Made by a program: the position numbers and the translations under genes. Source: Setoptus koraiensis (taxonomy: Eukaryota; Arthropoda). From it: a DNA stretch of 64,000 bases. The notes beneath the pieces are model-generated. The model did no database searches. It was not told where the DNA came from and was given only the letters and a program-made list of their open reading frames with translations. The DNA lies in assembly GCA_048013815.1 (NCBI GenBank), contig CM106585.1:18724001-18788000 (forward strand), written 5' to 3'. Each line of letters opens with the position of its first letter. Positions within the stretch are counted from its first letter, which is position 1. Shown one piece after another: positions 12,881 to 27,400 of this stretch.

Positions 12881-15435
12881 GTCACCGCTGACTCACTGCC
12901 GGCTCGAGAGTCTCGAGCCGCTCGCACCCGGCTCGACGCAACCGGCCGCCCGAGACAACAAGTGCGGCTCAGCGCGACCGGCTCAGCGGTGAGTCACCTG
13001 TCGAGCGAGACGCGCAGACGGCGCGACAGCGCCGCTAATCCCTGTTGTGGTCAGCCGCGGTTCGCTGGCTGACTGGCCAGCGACAAGCCAGTGGCCGGCG
13101 AGCAGCCAGTGGCCGGCGAGCAGCGCGGCTTCTGTCGGCGCTGGCGAGCCCGTGATCCCGTCACTGAGCGCCGGCTCGACCCCTGGCCGCCCCCTTGAGC
13201 GCTCTGCGAACTGTGCGAAAGCGATACCGCGACGCAGCCCGCTCGCCCGGTCGGCGACGAGCGGGACACAGGCAGCGAATTAAAAGAATTAATGCCACTC
13301 ATCTGGCCACTTGGGCAGCCTGCAATCAGCCACTAATCGCATTAGTCGCGCCCCTAAGGAAAACGAGACCGGCCGGCAGCGGCAGCACCTATGGCTGTGC
13401 GCGCTAAATTGAGCGCCGTATCAATTTCGTTGTCTTCTCTCACCTTGTTAATCTGCGTCCATTGCTGTGTGTGTCTCGCCGAGCGAGCAAGCGAGCGAGC
13501 GCCCGTCCGTTCGGTCGTTCGGTCGGATCGTCGAACGCATTCGAAGGCATTCGAAGGCAGTCGAACGCACTCGAACGATTCGACAAAAGTGGCAGCGTTC
13601 GCAGCGTCCAGCTCGCAATTTCACTTTTGCATAGCGCGGCCAGTCGCTTGGTGCGGCCGCTTTTGTTTCGTTGATAACGCTCATTAGCTTGGTCCGTTTC
13701 GGCCGGCCACTCGCTCTGGCCCGGTCCGTTTGCGCTGCGTGTGTCCGCCAATGGTGCCCATTATCAGTTGCATCACTGCTTCTGTTGGCGTCGCTGTTGT
13801 TGCTGTTGGCGTCGCTGTTGCCGCTGCCAGGCCGGTTGTGTGTCGGGCCGATCTCGAGACCCGATCGGCCGGGCCGGGCCGGGCTCGCACACGGCGCGCA
13901 TGCATCATTATCGGACAGGCCAACACAACAAGTGTCATGACGATTACCGACATTTCTAATTGTGATTAACGACCAATTGTGTGTGTGTTCTCGATACTTG
14001 TTGCCTAATCTAATATCATCATCATGTCATTCCTGTTGGCCGGCTCCACTGACTGGCTGGCTCACTCACTCCCTCAATCACTGATTGAGCGCAAGCTGAG
14101 GCGGCCAACATTCACCGCTGGGTGTAGCGCTCTGGCGGCCAGGTTAAGAAACTGGCGCCGGGCAACGAAACTGGCGGCCAACTGGAGGCCAGATTACGAC
14201 AGACTGTGAGTGACAGCGCGAGATTATCATGCCGTAGATAATCAGACGCCCGCTAGGCGAGCACACGGGCACAGTGTGTGTGCGCTTGACACTGGCCGCT
14301 GCTCACGGCCGGCCCGGCCGATATCGGCAACATCGCGCACTGGGCGCCCAAGCCCGAGCTAATCAAATCATGACGGTCTTATCACTTTGCGAGCATCTAA
14401 ACATGACGCTAAACTGTGCCCTGTGTTTCCTTGCTTCCAATGATAGCGCCACTATCATTGTTTACGCTCAATGTATTACGGCTGCCAACAACAGCGCCGG
14501 CCAACAACGACAGCGCCGGCCAACAATCAGTCGGTCAGCCGGTCAGCGGATAGCGCGACACCGGTGGCCAGTTTATTGGCGTGCGAGAGACAAACAAAGT
14601 AATTACTGGCCGGCCGTGCGCTTCCTGTTTCGAGTGTCGCTGTTGGTGTTGGTGTCGTTGTTTGTCACCTTGTCTCTATTGGTGTCAGCGCTTGATTAAT
14701 GTCAAGCTACCTGTGCGAGTGTATCCTTTCACTTGTGTTCACTTTTGCCACTTGCAACTTTCACTTTGCACATGAGACTCATAGACTCGCCCAAACTCGC
14801 AACGGACTTCCGAAGAGCCCTCGACACGGCTCGGCACACACGCCGGACAACAATGGACGGATTTATCTGTTACCTCTTTCTGTGTGTCTATCGCTTGTGT
14901 GGAGCCTTTGTCATTTTTGTCGCCGGTTGTTTTGTTGTTGAGCCGTCATAAACTTGTGAGCTTGTGTGACTCTGGCATTTAACTGGCTTGCATTGAATGG
15001 ACGCAGTCGATCCAGCCAAGGGGAGAGACACCGAGCCAGCCAAGGAGAGACACCGAGCCAGAGAAAGAGAGAGGGAGAGAGAGAAACAATGAGCCGCCAT
15101 TAGCGTCTCGGCGTAATCAGCTAATAGCGCTGCTGGCTGGCGATGGCGTGCCGGCCCGACTCTGGCTCACAGTGTTTGGCTGGCCACGACAGGTAGCAGC
15201 AGACGACAGGTAGCAGCAAACGACGGCAGAGAGAGAGAGTGCAACAAGTGTCCCTCTGTCGAGCACAATGACTAATAAAATATTAATAATAACAATAACA
15301 TTTCATCCTCTGCCCACTTGTTTCGCGCCGCCCGGTATCGCTGCCGCAACAACCGTTTAATCTTAAACTGTTGCCACTTGGTACGCATGCAACAACAACC
15401 GCCCTCCACAACAATGCCTGCGACTCTTGGCCTGA

Positions 15436-15458
15436 CCGACGACGACAACAACGACACC

Positions 15459-15492
<34 letters not shown>

Positions 15493-15526
15493 TCAATAAC
15501 AACAACGACGACGACGACGACGACAT
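15436..15526. repeat. (GAC)n/(AAC)n/(GAC)n microsatellite next to a splice acceptor
   Basis: GAC triplets, about twelve AAC triplets, then more GAC triplets end about 30 bp before the first recognisable semaphorin exon. They occupy the place where a branch point and polypyrimidine tract would be expected. Confidence 0.9.
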
Positions 15527-15555
15527 CATTTGAATAATCATTTGAATGGGCTGAG

Positions 15556-15732
15556 CAGCGCCTCGAATGGACTCCCACGGAAGAGGACGTAGCCACTTGC
15601 GGTATCAAGGGCCAGTCTAAGGACGCCTGTCAGAATTACATAAGAGTGATGCACAAGATAAAGGACAAGAATCAGCTGCACGTTTGCGGCACAAATGCCT
15701 TCAAGCCGCGCTGTCGCATCTACGAGATACAC
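15556..15732 (+). CDS. Sema1a: Semaphorin exon A (sema domain, CQNYIRV / VCGTNAF block)
   Basis: Encodes [15 protein letters not shown], then CQNYIRV and [12 protein letters not shown], a hallmark sema block. The donor GTAAGT follows directly at phase 0. An in-frame stop near 15535 forces the acceptor to be one of two neighbouring AGs (exon start 15556 or 15559). Q-R-L before the W matches fly Sema-1a as I remember it, so I prefer 15556. Confidence 0.9.
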
Positions 15733-18700
15733 GTAAGTAGCCCGGCGATTATTATCGCTCTCTCTCTCTATTACCGCTGGCTGGCTGGCTGGCTGTTTGC
15801 CGCTTCTCTACTCTCTATTCTCGCTATTGGCTATTCTCTGTTGGCCAGTTGACTCTGTTGGCCAGTTGATCGCTTGGTTGGCCAGGCCATCAGCTGGCCA
15901 CTTGTTGGCCAACTGATCGCTGTAATGTAGCGTAATGATGCTGTTTGTGTTGATTGGTGGGCACCAATTTGTGGCGCCGTCATGTTAGCGCTGATGCAAT
16001 TGTAATTGCAGCGAAAAGTCGTGCTGGCGCGATCTGCGCACACCAGTCCGACTAGCCCGACTAACAGACCCTGAGTGACCAGTGAGTGTGTGTTTGCTTG
16101 CGATAGCGAGCCCAGTTTGCGACTGTGAGCTGAAAAAGAAGAGAGTGTCCGAGAAAAAAGAACAAACACAGAGTTGGACCGTTATTGTTGCAGCGGCAAC
16201 AACAACAGCAACGGCAACAGCAGCAACAACAACAACGGCGGCGACCGCAGCGGCGGCCTGTCCCACTTCCTTGTGTTTTGTTGGCCGTGTTGCTCGGATG
16301 AATTTGTTGGCGCAGTCGCTTGAACGAGATGAATATAATACGCATGATTTAGTGCAACCGCTCGGCCGCCACTAGAGCCAGCAGAGGCAGCCAGGCAAAA
16401 AGTGAGTCGCGCTTGACCGATAAGCAAACATGGATAATTCACGACTTTAATCGCTCAATCAAGCGGCCCAATGAGACTCACCTGTCATCATGGGCTCGTT
16501 TGGGCGCTCTCATCGGGCATCCTTTGTTTCTCGGCTCGCTCGGATCACTCGGCTCACTCGGCGCCGTTCGAGCGCCGTCTGCCCAAACGCTCGCCACTGA
16601 CCGGCGGCCAATCTCCACTGGCCGCACTGTCCGGACTGGCCAGTTCGAAGGACTGGCCGAGAGGATGTGGCTCCGTGGAGCGAGTTGTTCATCATGGCGG
16701 CACAGCGAGCGAACGGAGCGGCCATAACGGAATTGGAGTAACGTCAGCGGCATGACACGACATTGTTGAACAATGGGCACACAGTCGGTCGCACATTTGA
16801 ATATTAAACGTACGCTGCTGCGCCGTTGCATTGGCGCTGCCGCGATCAAGATATCAACTCACCTGTTGCTCGGGTTCGGCCGGCCGTTGCGGCCGTTTCA
16901 AACGGCGCCCAATTGCCATGAGCGGTGCACAATGAGCCAGACGGGATCATATCGCCGATCTGATCCGATCTGGCCCGGTCTGGCCCGGTCTGGCAGCGAC
17001 CGAGCCACTCGCGGACCGAGCCACTCGCGGACCGAGCGACTCGCAGACTGAGCCACTCGCAGACCGAGCGCGACCCCCAGACGTCGGCTAAGGCTCGGCT
17101 TGGCTCGACAACAACGAAGGCAACAACGAAGAGGCAACAACGAGCGAGTGGCAGCATCGAAATGAAATTGTTCGCTTGTGCAACATTATTGCCATTATTA
17201 TTGCATAATGTTTAATGCATAATGCATGGAAACGACTTGCGCCGGCCGACCGTCCGTCCGTGCTTCGGCTTTTTCGGGCCGGCGCGCAACAGCGGCTAAA
17301 AAAAGAATAAACAGCCCGATTACAATCAGTGTCTGGTCTGGTCGTGGCGCACCGTTCGCCATCGTTACACTTATCTTATCTCGCTCGGCCAACAGCACGA
17401 TGCTAATCATGACGACGCTCATGATGATGATGATCTATTATCTAAAGTCACCCATTGCCTTGATTCGCCTCTCTATTAGTGTCCTCGTTTATTGTCAGTT
17501 CGGTCAGTTCGGTCAGTTTGGGTATTAGCATTAGCGTTTGTTGTTTGTGTTGTGCTGCTGCTGTCGCTGTCGCTGTTGTTGCTGTCGCTGCGTTTGCGGT
17601 GAGCCAGTGGTGCCAGGAATTACATTGGACCATAATTGCATAATGGCACCGCACTTGTTATTTTTATCGCTTACAACACACAATGAATGATTAATTATTA
17701 TTAGTCGACCAGCAAACAATAATCCTTGCACAGTCTCGCTGGGCCCGCCAGCCGGCAACGTTCACGCCAGCCGGCAACCAAGGCAACGTTTACGGCCGGC
17801 GCGGCACCCAAGGCTCCCGACTGTTGAGATGACCAGTCCACATGAACTGACCATCTCAACAGTGACAGGTGCCCGACAGACGAACACTGCGCTTATGATT
17901 GAGCCGCTAATGAGCTAATGAGATTGCAATCAATTGAGTGTTGCGTAATCCATTGGCGCACATATCAGACACACAAGATTGTGTTTGTGTTAGTGTGACC
18001 CAAAACTATCATTGTGGCAGCCCCACAATCAATCAATGGGCTCAATTGTCAACAGTTGACAGCACCGCTTATGAGTTATCCACTTATGCGCTGACTTGTC
18101 CATTGTAACAAACAATAGCTATTACATTGCCGGCGCAGCTCGAAATTGAAAACTGGCCTCCTCGACATTGTCACCAGCGAGTTACGCCGGCTTGTTTCGC
18201 TGTTGTTTCGCTGTTGTTTCGCTGTTGTTTCGCTGTTGTGTCGCTGTTGTGTCGCTGTTGTGTCGCGGTCCCTCGTTTCGCGGGCCGAGTTGAAACTTGC
18301 GGCCGCTACTGGCAGTCGGCGGGCCATCCGAGCGGCCAGTGTCCGAGTGTCCGAGCGGCGAGTGCCCGAGCGGCCAGTATCGAGTCGCCACGTCGTTTGT
18401 ATGTGGGGCACGTTGCTTGCGCGACGCGCCAGGCCGCCGATGAGACGCGAGATGCGAGCTCGCGCCTTGGCCTACAACCAAAACTAATTCAAGTGGAACA
18501 GCGCCCCTCGGCCGAGTTGGTTGCACACACACACGCACACGCAAGAAGAGGCCGAGCAGAAGTGGGCCCCAACGAGCGATTGGCCCGCGTCTCTATTGGC
18601 CATTATTGTAATCAATTGTTTACTTGTCTTTGGCCCCTCTTGAGACACAACTCTTGTCCGCTTTGGGGCCTGGCCCGGCGTGACTTGCCTCTGCAGCCCG

Positions 18701-20949
18701 CAAGTCGGCGAGTCGGCGAGTCGCGCTCAAAGCTGCCACTGCGAGCTCGAGCCGCGTCGGGTTGCCGCGTCGGGTTGCTGGGGCCAGATAGCGGGGGGGG
18801 GGCACATTGTTGTTTGCAGTGAGTAGCACAGACAGAGTGACACATTGGACACAGTGTGCAAGCAGATGAAGCGTAAACTGGGCAGCGGCCTGTTTTGTTG
18901 CGTCACTCATTGTCGTTGACCAGTGGCCAGTGGCCAGTGGCCAGTTGCCAGTGGCTGCTTGCCACAACCGCATCAATTTACCAATGGAGTAGATAACCAG
19001 CAGCACACACTACATTACATAATACATGAGAGAGTCCGCGCCAGAGTGCATACAAGGGACAGTACATATGAGATATATATGAGAGAGTACATATGAGCGA
19101 GCGCATATGAGCGAGCGAGTCTCGCTAAATGAGACACTCATTGAGTGGAGTGTATTTACTGGCCCGGAGCATCTCTGCGTGCTCGTTGTGGTTGTCGTCA
19201 TTGTCGGCGTCATTGTCGGCGTCATTGTCGTCGTCATTGTGTCGCCTCCATCGATGGTGGCCCCTCGCGTATCTCGCATCGATCGGCGCTGGCCGGCCCG
19301 CTGCCGCTGCTCGGCGCCCCGAGCGGCCCGCCGGGCCGCCTGCCTGCCTGCCTGTCCATCATGGTGCCGGCTGTCGCTCGGACGGCCGCCGGCCCCAACT
19401 GGCTACGAACGCGTCACTCGGTTAGCCAGCCAGCCAGCCAATTCAACGTCGATAAAATCTAATCTCGTCTCATCTCGCTCTTCTCTCATCGGCCCCACGA
19501 ACGCGCAAACACACCGCGGATGCCACTACGAACCGATGCCACTACGAAACGACAAACCAACGCCGATACAAACTGCGCCCGTGCGCGCCCCAACAGGAGG
19601 ACGGATTCAGCCAGGTCAGAGAAACGCCGGCAGAAATAACCTGTCCCTACACGGACAACAGAACTGTGACCTCCACCTATGCAGGTAAGTCTCGCCTCGA
19701 ACCTTATGCATGCCGCCCTCCGTGTTATTAGGCAAATATCACAGCAATGTCTCAGCACACGGGCCTCACAGTGCATGCTCGGCCTCAGTATATATCCAGT
19801 GAATATCCAGTGAATATCCAGCGAATATCTAGCGAATATCCAGCGCCTCGTATAAGCGAATTGTAAATATCCAGCTGTGTTGGCACTGCCGAGACATTAC
19901 AATGCACTTGTGCCTCCTTCAACCGGTCGCCTCAATCGGCCGCTTCGAGGCAGTTGGCCGGCGCGTGTCGCGCTCGCTATAAGTGCATATCGCAAATACA
20001 AAACTATATAATGGGGCCCATCAATCATTCTTTTTGTTGCTATTGGCTTATTGTTTGCCTAGCGCTGTCGTCGTTGCTCATAGGTAAATAGGCTCTCGTT
20101 GTTGGCCTAACAAGTGCCCAACAACAATTGTTGGCGAGTGTGTGTGTGTTTCTTTGTGTCCGCCATTGGTGTGTGTGTGTGTCTCGAACTTGTATACAAG
20201 CGCCGTATAAGCGCCGTATAAGCGCCGCATAAGCGCCGTTACGTAATGTTGCTAGTTGAGCGTGCACGAGCCACTTGTGCGGCCGCAGGTAGCTATAGGT
20301 AGCTGCTCGTGCATACGTAAACTGTGTGGTGCGCCTATGTAATTTACAACAACAGCCACGAGCGCGTAACCACAAACAACAAATATATTTTATAAATATA
20401 TGAAATAAATATAAATAAGATTGTAGCCGTTGCGCGGGCCCCGCCAGCACAAAATGGCGTGTCTGTTAGTTTGTGTTGCCGCTGTTGCTGTTGTTGTTGT
20501 TGCTGTTGTTCAATTTCAGTTCAATTTCACTAACCAGCAAACAAGCGAAACGGCCGATTGTGACGCCCCCGCGCCCGCGCTCACTTCAATCGGCTCGATC
20601 GGCTCAATTGGTTCAATTGGTGGCCAATTGGCTCGAGCTTCGAGTGGCCTCAATAATTCAGCTGTGGCGGCGGCAGCGGCAATCTATTGTGGGCAGTACA
20701 TATAATATATATATATATATTATATAGTATTGGCCCACTGAATGCGGCCCATACGCTTACATAATGTTTCGCTCAAGCAATATTACATAATAACGTAATG
20801 CTTGTGCGTAATGGCAATAATCGATATGCGTCTGCTGGCGGGGCCCCAAAGCGCGCTTGGCGTTTGTTTAGATCCGCTAATAAAACAGACCGTTTGTTGT
20901 TGTTTGCGCAATCGTTTATTCCGAGGTGAAACGCAGCGTCGTCGCGCCT

Positions 20950-20992
<43 letters not shown>

Positions 20993-21402
20993 TTGGCGCG
21001 GTTCAAGTCGTCACTGCAACCACAGCTCCACAACAGCGAGTCATCGACCGATTGTGGCACGGACTCGACTGCGGGCGCTCACAAGTGGCTCGGCTAGTTG
21101 GTGCCCCAACAGCATCGACAGCATCGACATCACCGACAACAACAACCAAGGCAAACAGAGCGATCTGATTGGCTGCCACTGCACCGGCCGCTCGAGTGCG
21201 TCGCCCGGTGCCATATGAGTGTGAGCCGCCACTTGCCAACAGCGAAAGTATTGACTCAGATTGGCCGGCCAGCGAGCCAATGGCAGCGATTGTTTGCGGT
21301 CAAGCAAATGAATTGTTACGTAATGCGCGCAAACTTGTTGTTGTGCGTTGAATTTGCGCGCTCGCAGCGGCACCTGGTGCCAGCATGTCGTTGTCGTTGT
21401 CG

Positions 21403-21433
<31 letters not shown>

Positions 21434-24400
21434 CGTTGTATATGTATTTGTGTGTATATATACCTCTGGCCATTACATGCCTCTAGCAACGCCGCCGCTG
21501 CCGCCGACGCCGCCGGAGCAATCAAATCATCTGGCACGGGCTGGCATGACGCGCACGTCAGACGCTGGCGAAACTGGCCCAAGTGTGTGTGTGCTGTTCA
21601 AATGAGTATTTAGCCATTGGGTAACAGTGACCAGTGGGCCCAGCTAAACGCGCGCACGCATCTTGTGTGCAAGTTACGTAACAACAATTGACCGTTAGCT
21701 TATTGTTCCCATAAGAATATACTATATACTGTATATATATATACTGGTGCACATGTGCGTATGTGGCGCGCACACGAGCAGCGGTAGCCAATAGAGATGG
21801 AAATTAACTAGAGGCAACTCTGGTCATGTGTTACATAAGACTGGAGTACGTGCCACCGCCAGCGCTCCTCTTACGTAAACGTGCCGAGGGGTATTTTCTA
21901 GTTTCAAGTTTCTGCCGCTCGTTGCCGCTCGCTGTGACCGCTCTCAGCTACGAGCGGCCGGTCACAGCTACGAGCGGCCGGTCGCAGCGACCGGTCACAG
22001 CAACGAGCGGCGGCAGAGGCCGCCGACGACGGGCCAAGCGCACCCTGGTGTCCACTTGTGCGTCTGACTTGTCGTGTCCATTGTACGTGACCATTAGCCG
22101 TAGTTTGAATGCTGCTGACCTAGGCTATTATTTTTATTTATCTGCTCGCTGTTTTGTTCTCGGCCCCCGGTTCTCGGCCCTCGGTTCTGGCGTCTCGGTT
22201 CGGCTGTCAGTTGTCAGTCTGTCTCTTGAGTTTGTTTCCTCGCGCGCCAGTATGTGTTGTGTCTGACAGGACACGAGCGAGCCTCGTTGTGTTGTGTTGT
22301 GTTGTGTCGTGTCCCAATCGGCGGGGGCCCCTTGAATGATGATATCGATCTATCGCTGCTTGAGCTGCCTACAAAAATGGCACGCTCGCTCGCTTTTGAT
22401 TTACTATACAAACATGAGCCGCTCGAGCCGCCACTCACTAGTCACGCTAGTGATACCAGTGATAAGGATAAAAGGAGCTCAATCATCACTTTATGTGCCA
22501 TTTGACCGGCGAACGCCCTCGCTCGCCGGTCACTCGATAAAACTCGGCTCGGATAAAACTGCCGGCGCGCCAACACCGAATCGCTACATCTCTCGTGTGC
22601 ACACGAGACTGGCGCCAACGGACAGCCAGTAACTTGTTAGCCGAGCCACCATGGGCGCCCATCCGATTTGATCACGGCCTCACGCCGGCATCGCATCGGG
22701 CCAGTCTGTTCGGCCGCCGACCAAGAGAACAACGACACCACCGGCAATTGTTGTAATGAGCCCATCCAATTAGAACCAATTAACCTGACTGACAGTTACT
22801 GACAGTGAACTGGCTGATCGCTCGGGCCGGGCGCCGACTTAATTAGCTCGGACTTCACTAATTAGTTGGTGGCACAAGCACGCACACGCGCATAATTCAC
22901 TCAATCGTCAAGTTACACACACTGTCCTGTCATCTATTGCGCAAGCGAACTGCTGTCGTGCACGGCGCCCCAGACGCGAGTTGTCGCTGCCTCAATTGTC
23001 GCTGCCTTGGTTGACTGATACGCGATGACTCACGGCCTCTGGCACCGTCGTCCATTGTTTGTGCCGTCTTGCGTCGCTGATTGTTGCGTCATATTCATTC
23101 AATCATGTCACGACAACGACAACATTATCATTTGCGCACCAGAGTCTTGTTGCAGCGATCAGCGCGTGCCGCCGTCGTCGTTGTTGTCGTTGTTGTCGTC
23201 GTCGTTGTCGTTGTTCTAATCCCATAATGATGATCTCATCAACATGAAACGGCACAGTGAGGCTCTTCGGACGAGCGAGCTTCCTGTTGGCCCGTTTTGT
23301 GCGCTGTGCCGATGCGATGATCCGCCGATGCATAGTGGCCATTTATTATGCTGTATGTTTGTGTTTGTGTCGGCGATCTGTCCATCGGAGCTCAACGGAT
23401 TGCTGCGGCCTGTCAGCGCGCGCGGATCAAATGTGTCAATAGACAATGTACAATGTCATTGTTATGTTAATATTGATGGCGAGTTGCGCAACGAGCGGCC
23501 CGCATCAATCACGCACCTTGATTAGTTGCGGGCCGCTGTCGGCTAGCCGGCCCGCCGGCCCGCAACCGGCCGGCCAGCGCCAGCCAACAGTGAGCGGGCA
23601 AACAATGACGCTGATTATCGCTGGCATGTGTGTATGGTTGCGTCATGTCTCGGCTGCACAATGCAGTTCCTTGTGGACTGTGCATTGTGGAGGTCACACA
23701 CACAAATGGCATGTGGCATATGGCCCCGGTGACATATGCCCGGTTGCGCAACGTTGCAAAGGCCGGTCCATGGCGCACTAGCGACAACAGCGGCCGCAGC
23801 GACAACAGCAACAGCGACAATAGCGACAGCAACGACAGCAACGACAGCGACAACAGCGACAGCAACGACAGCGACAACGACAAGACCCGCTGCACATAAT
23901 TAGCCGCGTCCCGGCGCACATATGTTACATAATACTCGCTGAGCGGCGGCGCGAGCTGGCCGCGCGACGGAACAAGCGCAGCGTTGCAAGTGGACTGAGC
24001 TGGGCTGGCGTTGTTTCTGGGCCAATCGCTGGTTAGCTGGTGCCATCTCCGCGCCGGGCGCCCCATTATACGAATGATGTATTAACATTGTAACATTGCC
24101 AGCAGCAAGTGCCAGTCATGCTCCATTGAATCAAGTGACCGCCGGGCTCGGTGCCGGTTTCGGCGCGAGCCCGCAAACGGTCTAAGCACATTGTGTGCGC
24201 TTGTAATGTATTGCCATGTGACACACGCGACTTGATAAAGCTCAATTGGGGCCGCTATCAACTCGTCGCCAGATTTGCACAATGCGCGCCCACCGACATG
24301 CCCGGCGCTGGACATATCAAGCACGTTGGACATATGAACCGCGCTGGACATATAAAGTCGGACATATGAACCTCGTATGGGGCCTCGCATGCAGTTTTGC

Positions 24401-27400
24401 TCGCCGTTAAATTGCCACATTGGCCGAGATTTCGGGTCGCGCCGCTGTCCAGTTGCGCGACAAATGCGCGACAGTTGCGCGACATTCGCGCGACATTTGT
24501 GGCGCGCCAAAAATCATCTCGCTGCCCGGCTGACAAGCCAACGTCCGCGGCTAACGTCCACGGGCCAGCGTCCACGGGCAGCGTCCACGGGCAGCGCGAG
24601 CTCGACACACAAATAATGTGCGAGCCATAAAATTGCAAAAAGACAAAATAAAAAATGTTGCCATCGCTGTTGTTTTGACTGCTGCGAAACGGTTGTTGTG
24701 TGTGCGCCCAATTTCTCATCAATCGCACAGGCTCGGCACTGTTGAGGGCCCCAACTTGAGGCCCTCGAGTGGCGCAGCAATGCGACAGCAATCGCCGATG
24801 CAGTGCGCTCGCGATGAGCGACATTGTTCGCGGACGCGCACAGATGATATCTCGCTATATAAATGGCCAAATCAAGCGATATGGCCATTTATATATTTAT
24901 ACATTTGTGCGCACCGCGGCCCCAAATGATTGGACCTTATCTGATGCCGCCGTCATTGGTGCCCGCTGGACCCGGCCGGGCGGGCGACCGTTTCCGCGGC
25001 GGCCCGCGACAGCGACGCCAATTGCGACAACAGCACCAGCGACAGCCACGCCAACAACGACAGCGACGGCGACACAAAATGACTATCAATTAATGACTGT
25101 CATAGATACGCTGCCGCCAGCGCGTCACACATTAAGATTTAAATGGGCACACACACACGACTAATTTGACGGGCGCCGGGAAATCGCGAAATTGCGATTT
25201 GGCCGCGTTGACCGCGCTGACCGCGCTGACCGAGCTGACCGAGCTGACATTTTGAAAATGTTTCCGACGCTCACATTGGGGCCGATCGGCGCGCTCGCAG
25301 CCATCGCTGTCGGGCCCAAATCGCCCTTTTGAGACGCACACACACCGTCTACATTTACACGAGAGATAATATCGTGCTCTCGGCAGTTTATTTTACTCTT
25401 TCGGCCAGCGGGCCCCAACATCCAATTAGGCGCACAATATACATGACCGTTGTTGTCTGGCGCGGCCGGGGCGCAATTTGGCTCGCCGTTGCGCACTCTG
25501 TCCAGAGCTCGTTTGCACGTACGCGGCGGCCCGGCGCGCGCCGGGCCGGCCTAGCTCGGCACGTGAATAATGATATCCGCACGCAAATACCGCGCGCGAC
25601 CCGTGCTCGTGTCTGGTGCGGATCTGGTGTCGGGTCCGTCCGCGTGTGCAGCGCGCATCGACCGCGTGTGTGTGGTGGCCCGCGTTGTCCGACATCGTTC
25701 ACTGTCTCGTCATAGTGGCGACCGTTGCGCGGCGCTCGATTGTTGTGACGTTACGTTGATTGGCGCGCAGCCCGAAATTGATTGCGCCCGAGCGGCGCGA
25801 GGGCGCCCATTTTTCACTGGCGCACTTTGCATCTCGCTCGAGGCAACTTATTATCACTTTCGATTGTGCGCTCTCTCACATCTGATAGCGCGCGTCTAAG
25901 CGCCCCCGTGTGTGGAATGATCAACACAGTGGCCGGCCGACGGGCGCGGATAAAAGGGCGCGGATAAAAGATTGCGCCCAGATAAATTGGGCATCGGCGA
26001 GCGTGTGGCCAGCGGTGCCCGCCGCTGGGCGCCCGGCGTTATTATTATTATTATTCATTATCGTTTGCGCCGTCAAGCATGCAAATGATAGGGGCCAATG
26101 TTGCCGGTTGTTGTTGTTGTTGCTGTAACGAGAGACGATGATTGATTCCCCGCCGGCCCGTCGGCTCGATGGCCCCCGATCGCCGGTCCGCCTCTATCAA
26201 TAGCCACTTCGGCTGTCGACTATTGGACGCGCGGGCCATTACTCATACCGGACTGCACTTGCGAGTGCCAGTGAGTGTGTGTGTGTGTGTCGCGGGCCCC
26301 GCTCGGTCGGTCCAAATCAGTTCACGTGGGCGCCAACAGCGAGCAAGATTGATGTTGGGCAAACTGTGTGTTATTGTTTGCCATTGTTGTTGGCAGTGTT
26401 GCTAATGATTATAATCGAGTCATTCGAATAAGATAAATCGTCATGAAATTATCATAAGCAACACGCTTGCGTTGCATGATTGAGCGGGCTCCTATCGCCG
26501 ACTTGCATCACCCAATCAGCCGGCCAAACAAACCGTCGGGCCGGCCGTACGAACCGTCGAGCCGGCTGAACGAACCGTCGGGCCAATCATCCGCGTCAGA
26601 TCAGACAATCGAGCGTCCATCTTCAATCGGACGAGCACCCTCGCCGGACTCGCTGGCCGGCACTTCAACCGGTCGACTGGCGGCCGAGGGGCGCAATCGT
26701 AACCAAACTGAGGCCGATGACATCATGCCCGAAAACGTTGTCACACAACAACGCAAAAGTGTGTCAGTGTGCGAGTGGGCGCAAACAAGTGCCCGGCGCA
26801 AACAAAATTATTATTAATGATCGATGGCTGCATCGCTCACTTCCGGTTTCATCGAGCCCACACCTATCGTGCCTAAGAACCGATCGTGACGACACGCTGG
26901 TCAAAAATAAACAGTAGAGTTGCAATTGTGCGATATGCATCATCGTGTGTATGAAACGCAGCTCGAAACTTTGTTTGCCCTGAGCCTTGCGCGGCAAGTG
27001 GGGCCCCAGACTGTTGTTTGCACTGGAAGCTGAGCCCCGTTTAAACGGTTTTGGGGGCCGGCTTAAGCCGTTGCGAGCCGCACAAACGATTCAACGCGAC
27101 GCACCGCACCGCATGATGTGACATCATTTGGTGTGGTGACAATGACAAAAACAGGCGACACAAGGGCCGCGAGGTCGCGCCGACAAGAGCAATTTTATAT
27201 TATTTGGCTGCTTTATCCGCGTGTGTGTGTGTGTCGTGCTCGCAATAATTCCCATTGCTTCCGCAAATGGCCGCCAGAGCGCCGTGCTGCATGAGGGGCA
27301 ATTTGATCGTGTCACACACAGACGCTTATTATTGTTATGCAATCTCCAGATATTTACACTTGCAAGTTATAACGTCGTCGTCGTATAAATATCGCTCACA

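Larger units (their letters stand above)
1..15555. other. Gene-free, repeat-rich DNA upstream of the first visible semaphorin exon
   Basis: I find no convincing exon here on either strand. Open frames are short and encode low-complexity peptides (runs of Q, R, C, V, H) that come from CAA/TTG, GTC, GCC and TG/CA repeats. The first visible semaphorin exon begins inside the sema domain, so exons for the signal peptide and first propeller blade must lie upstream of the window or be hidden here. The stretch is therefore most likely an intron, but it could include 5' flanking DNA. Confidence 0.6.
15733..19614 (+). other. Sema1a: Semaphorin intron (3.9 kb), no nested gene seen
   Basis: Begins GTAAGT and ends CCAG. 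It contains GCC/GGC-rich stretches, (TTGTTTCGCTGT)n, CGA-rich runs and a 12-bp inverted repeat at 17820-17863. I see no conserved coding sequence. Confidence 0.8.
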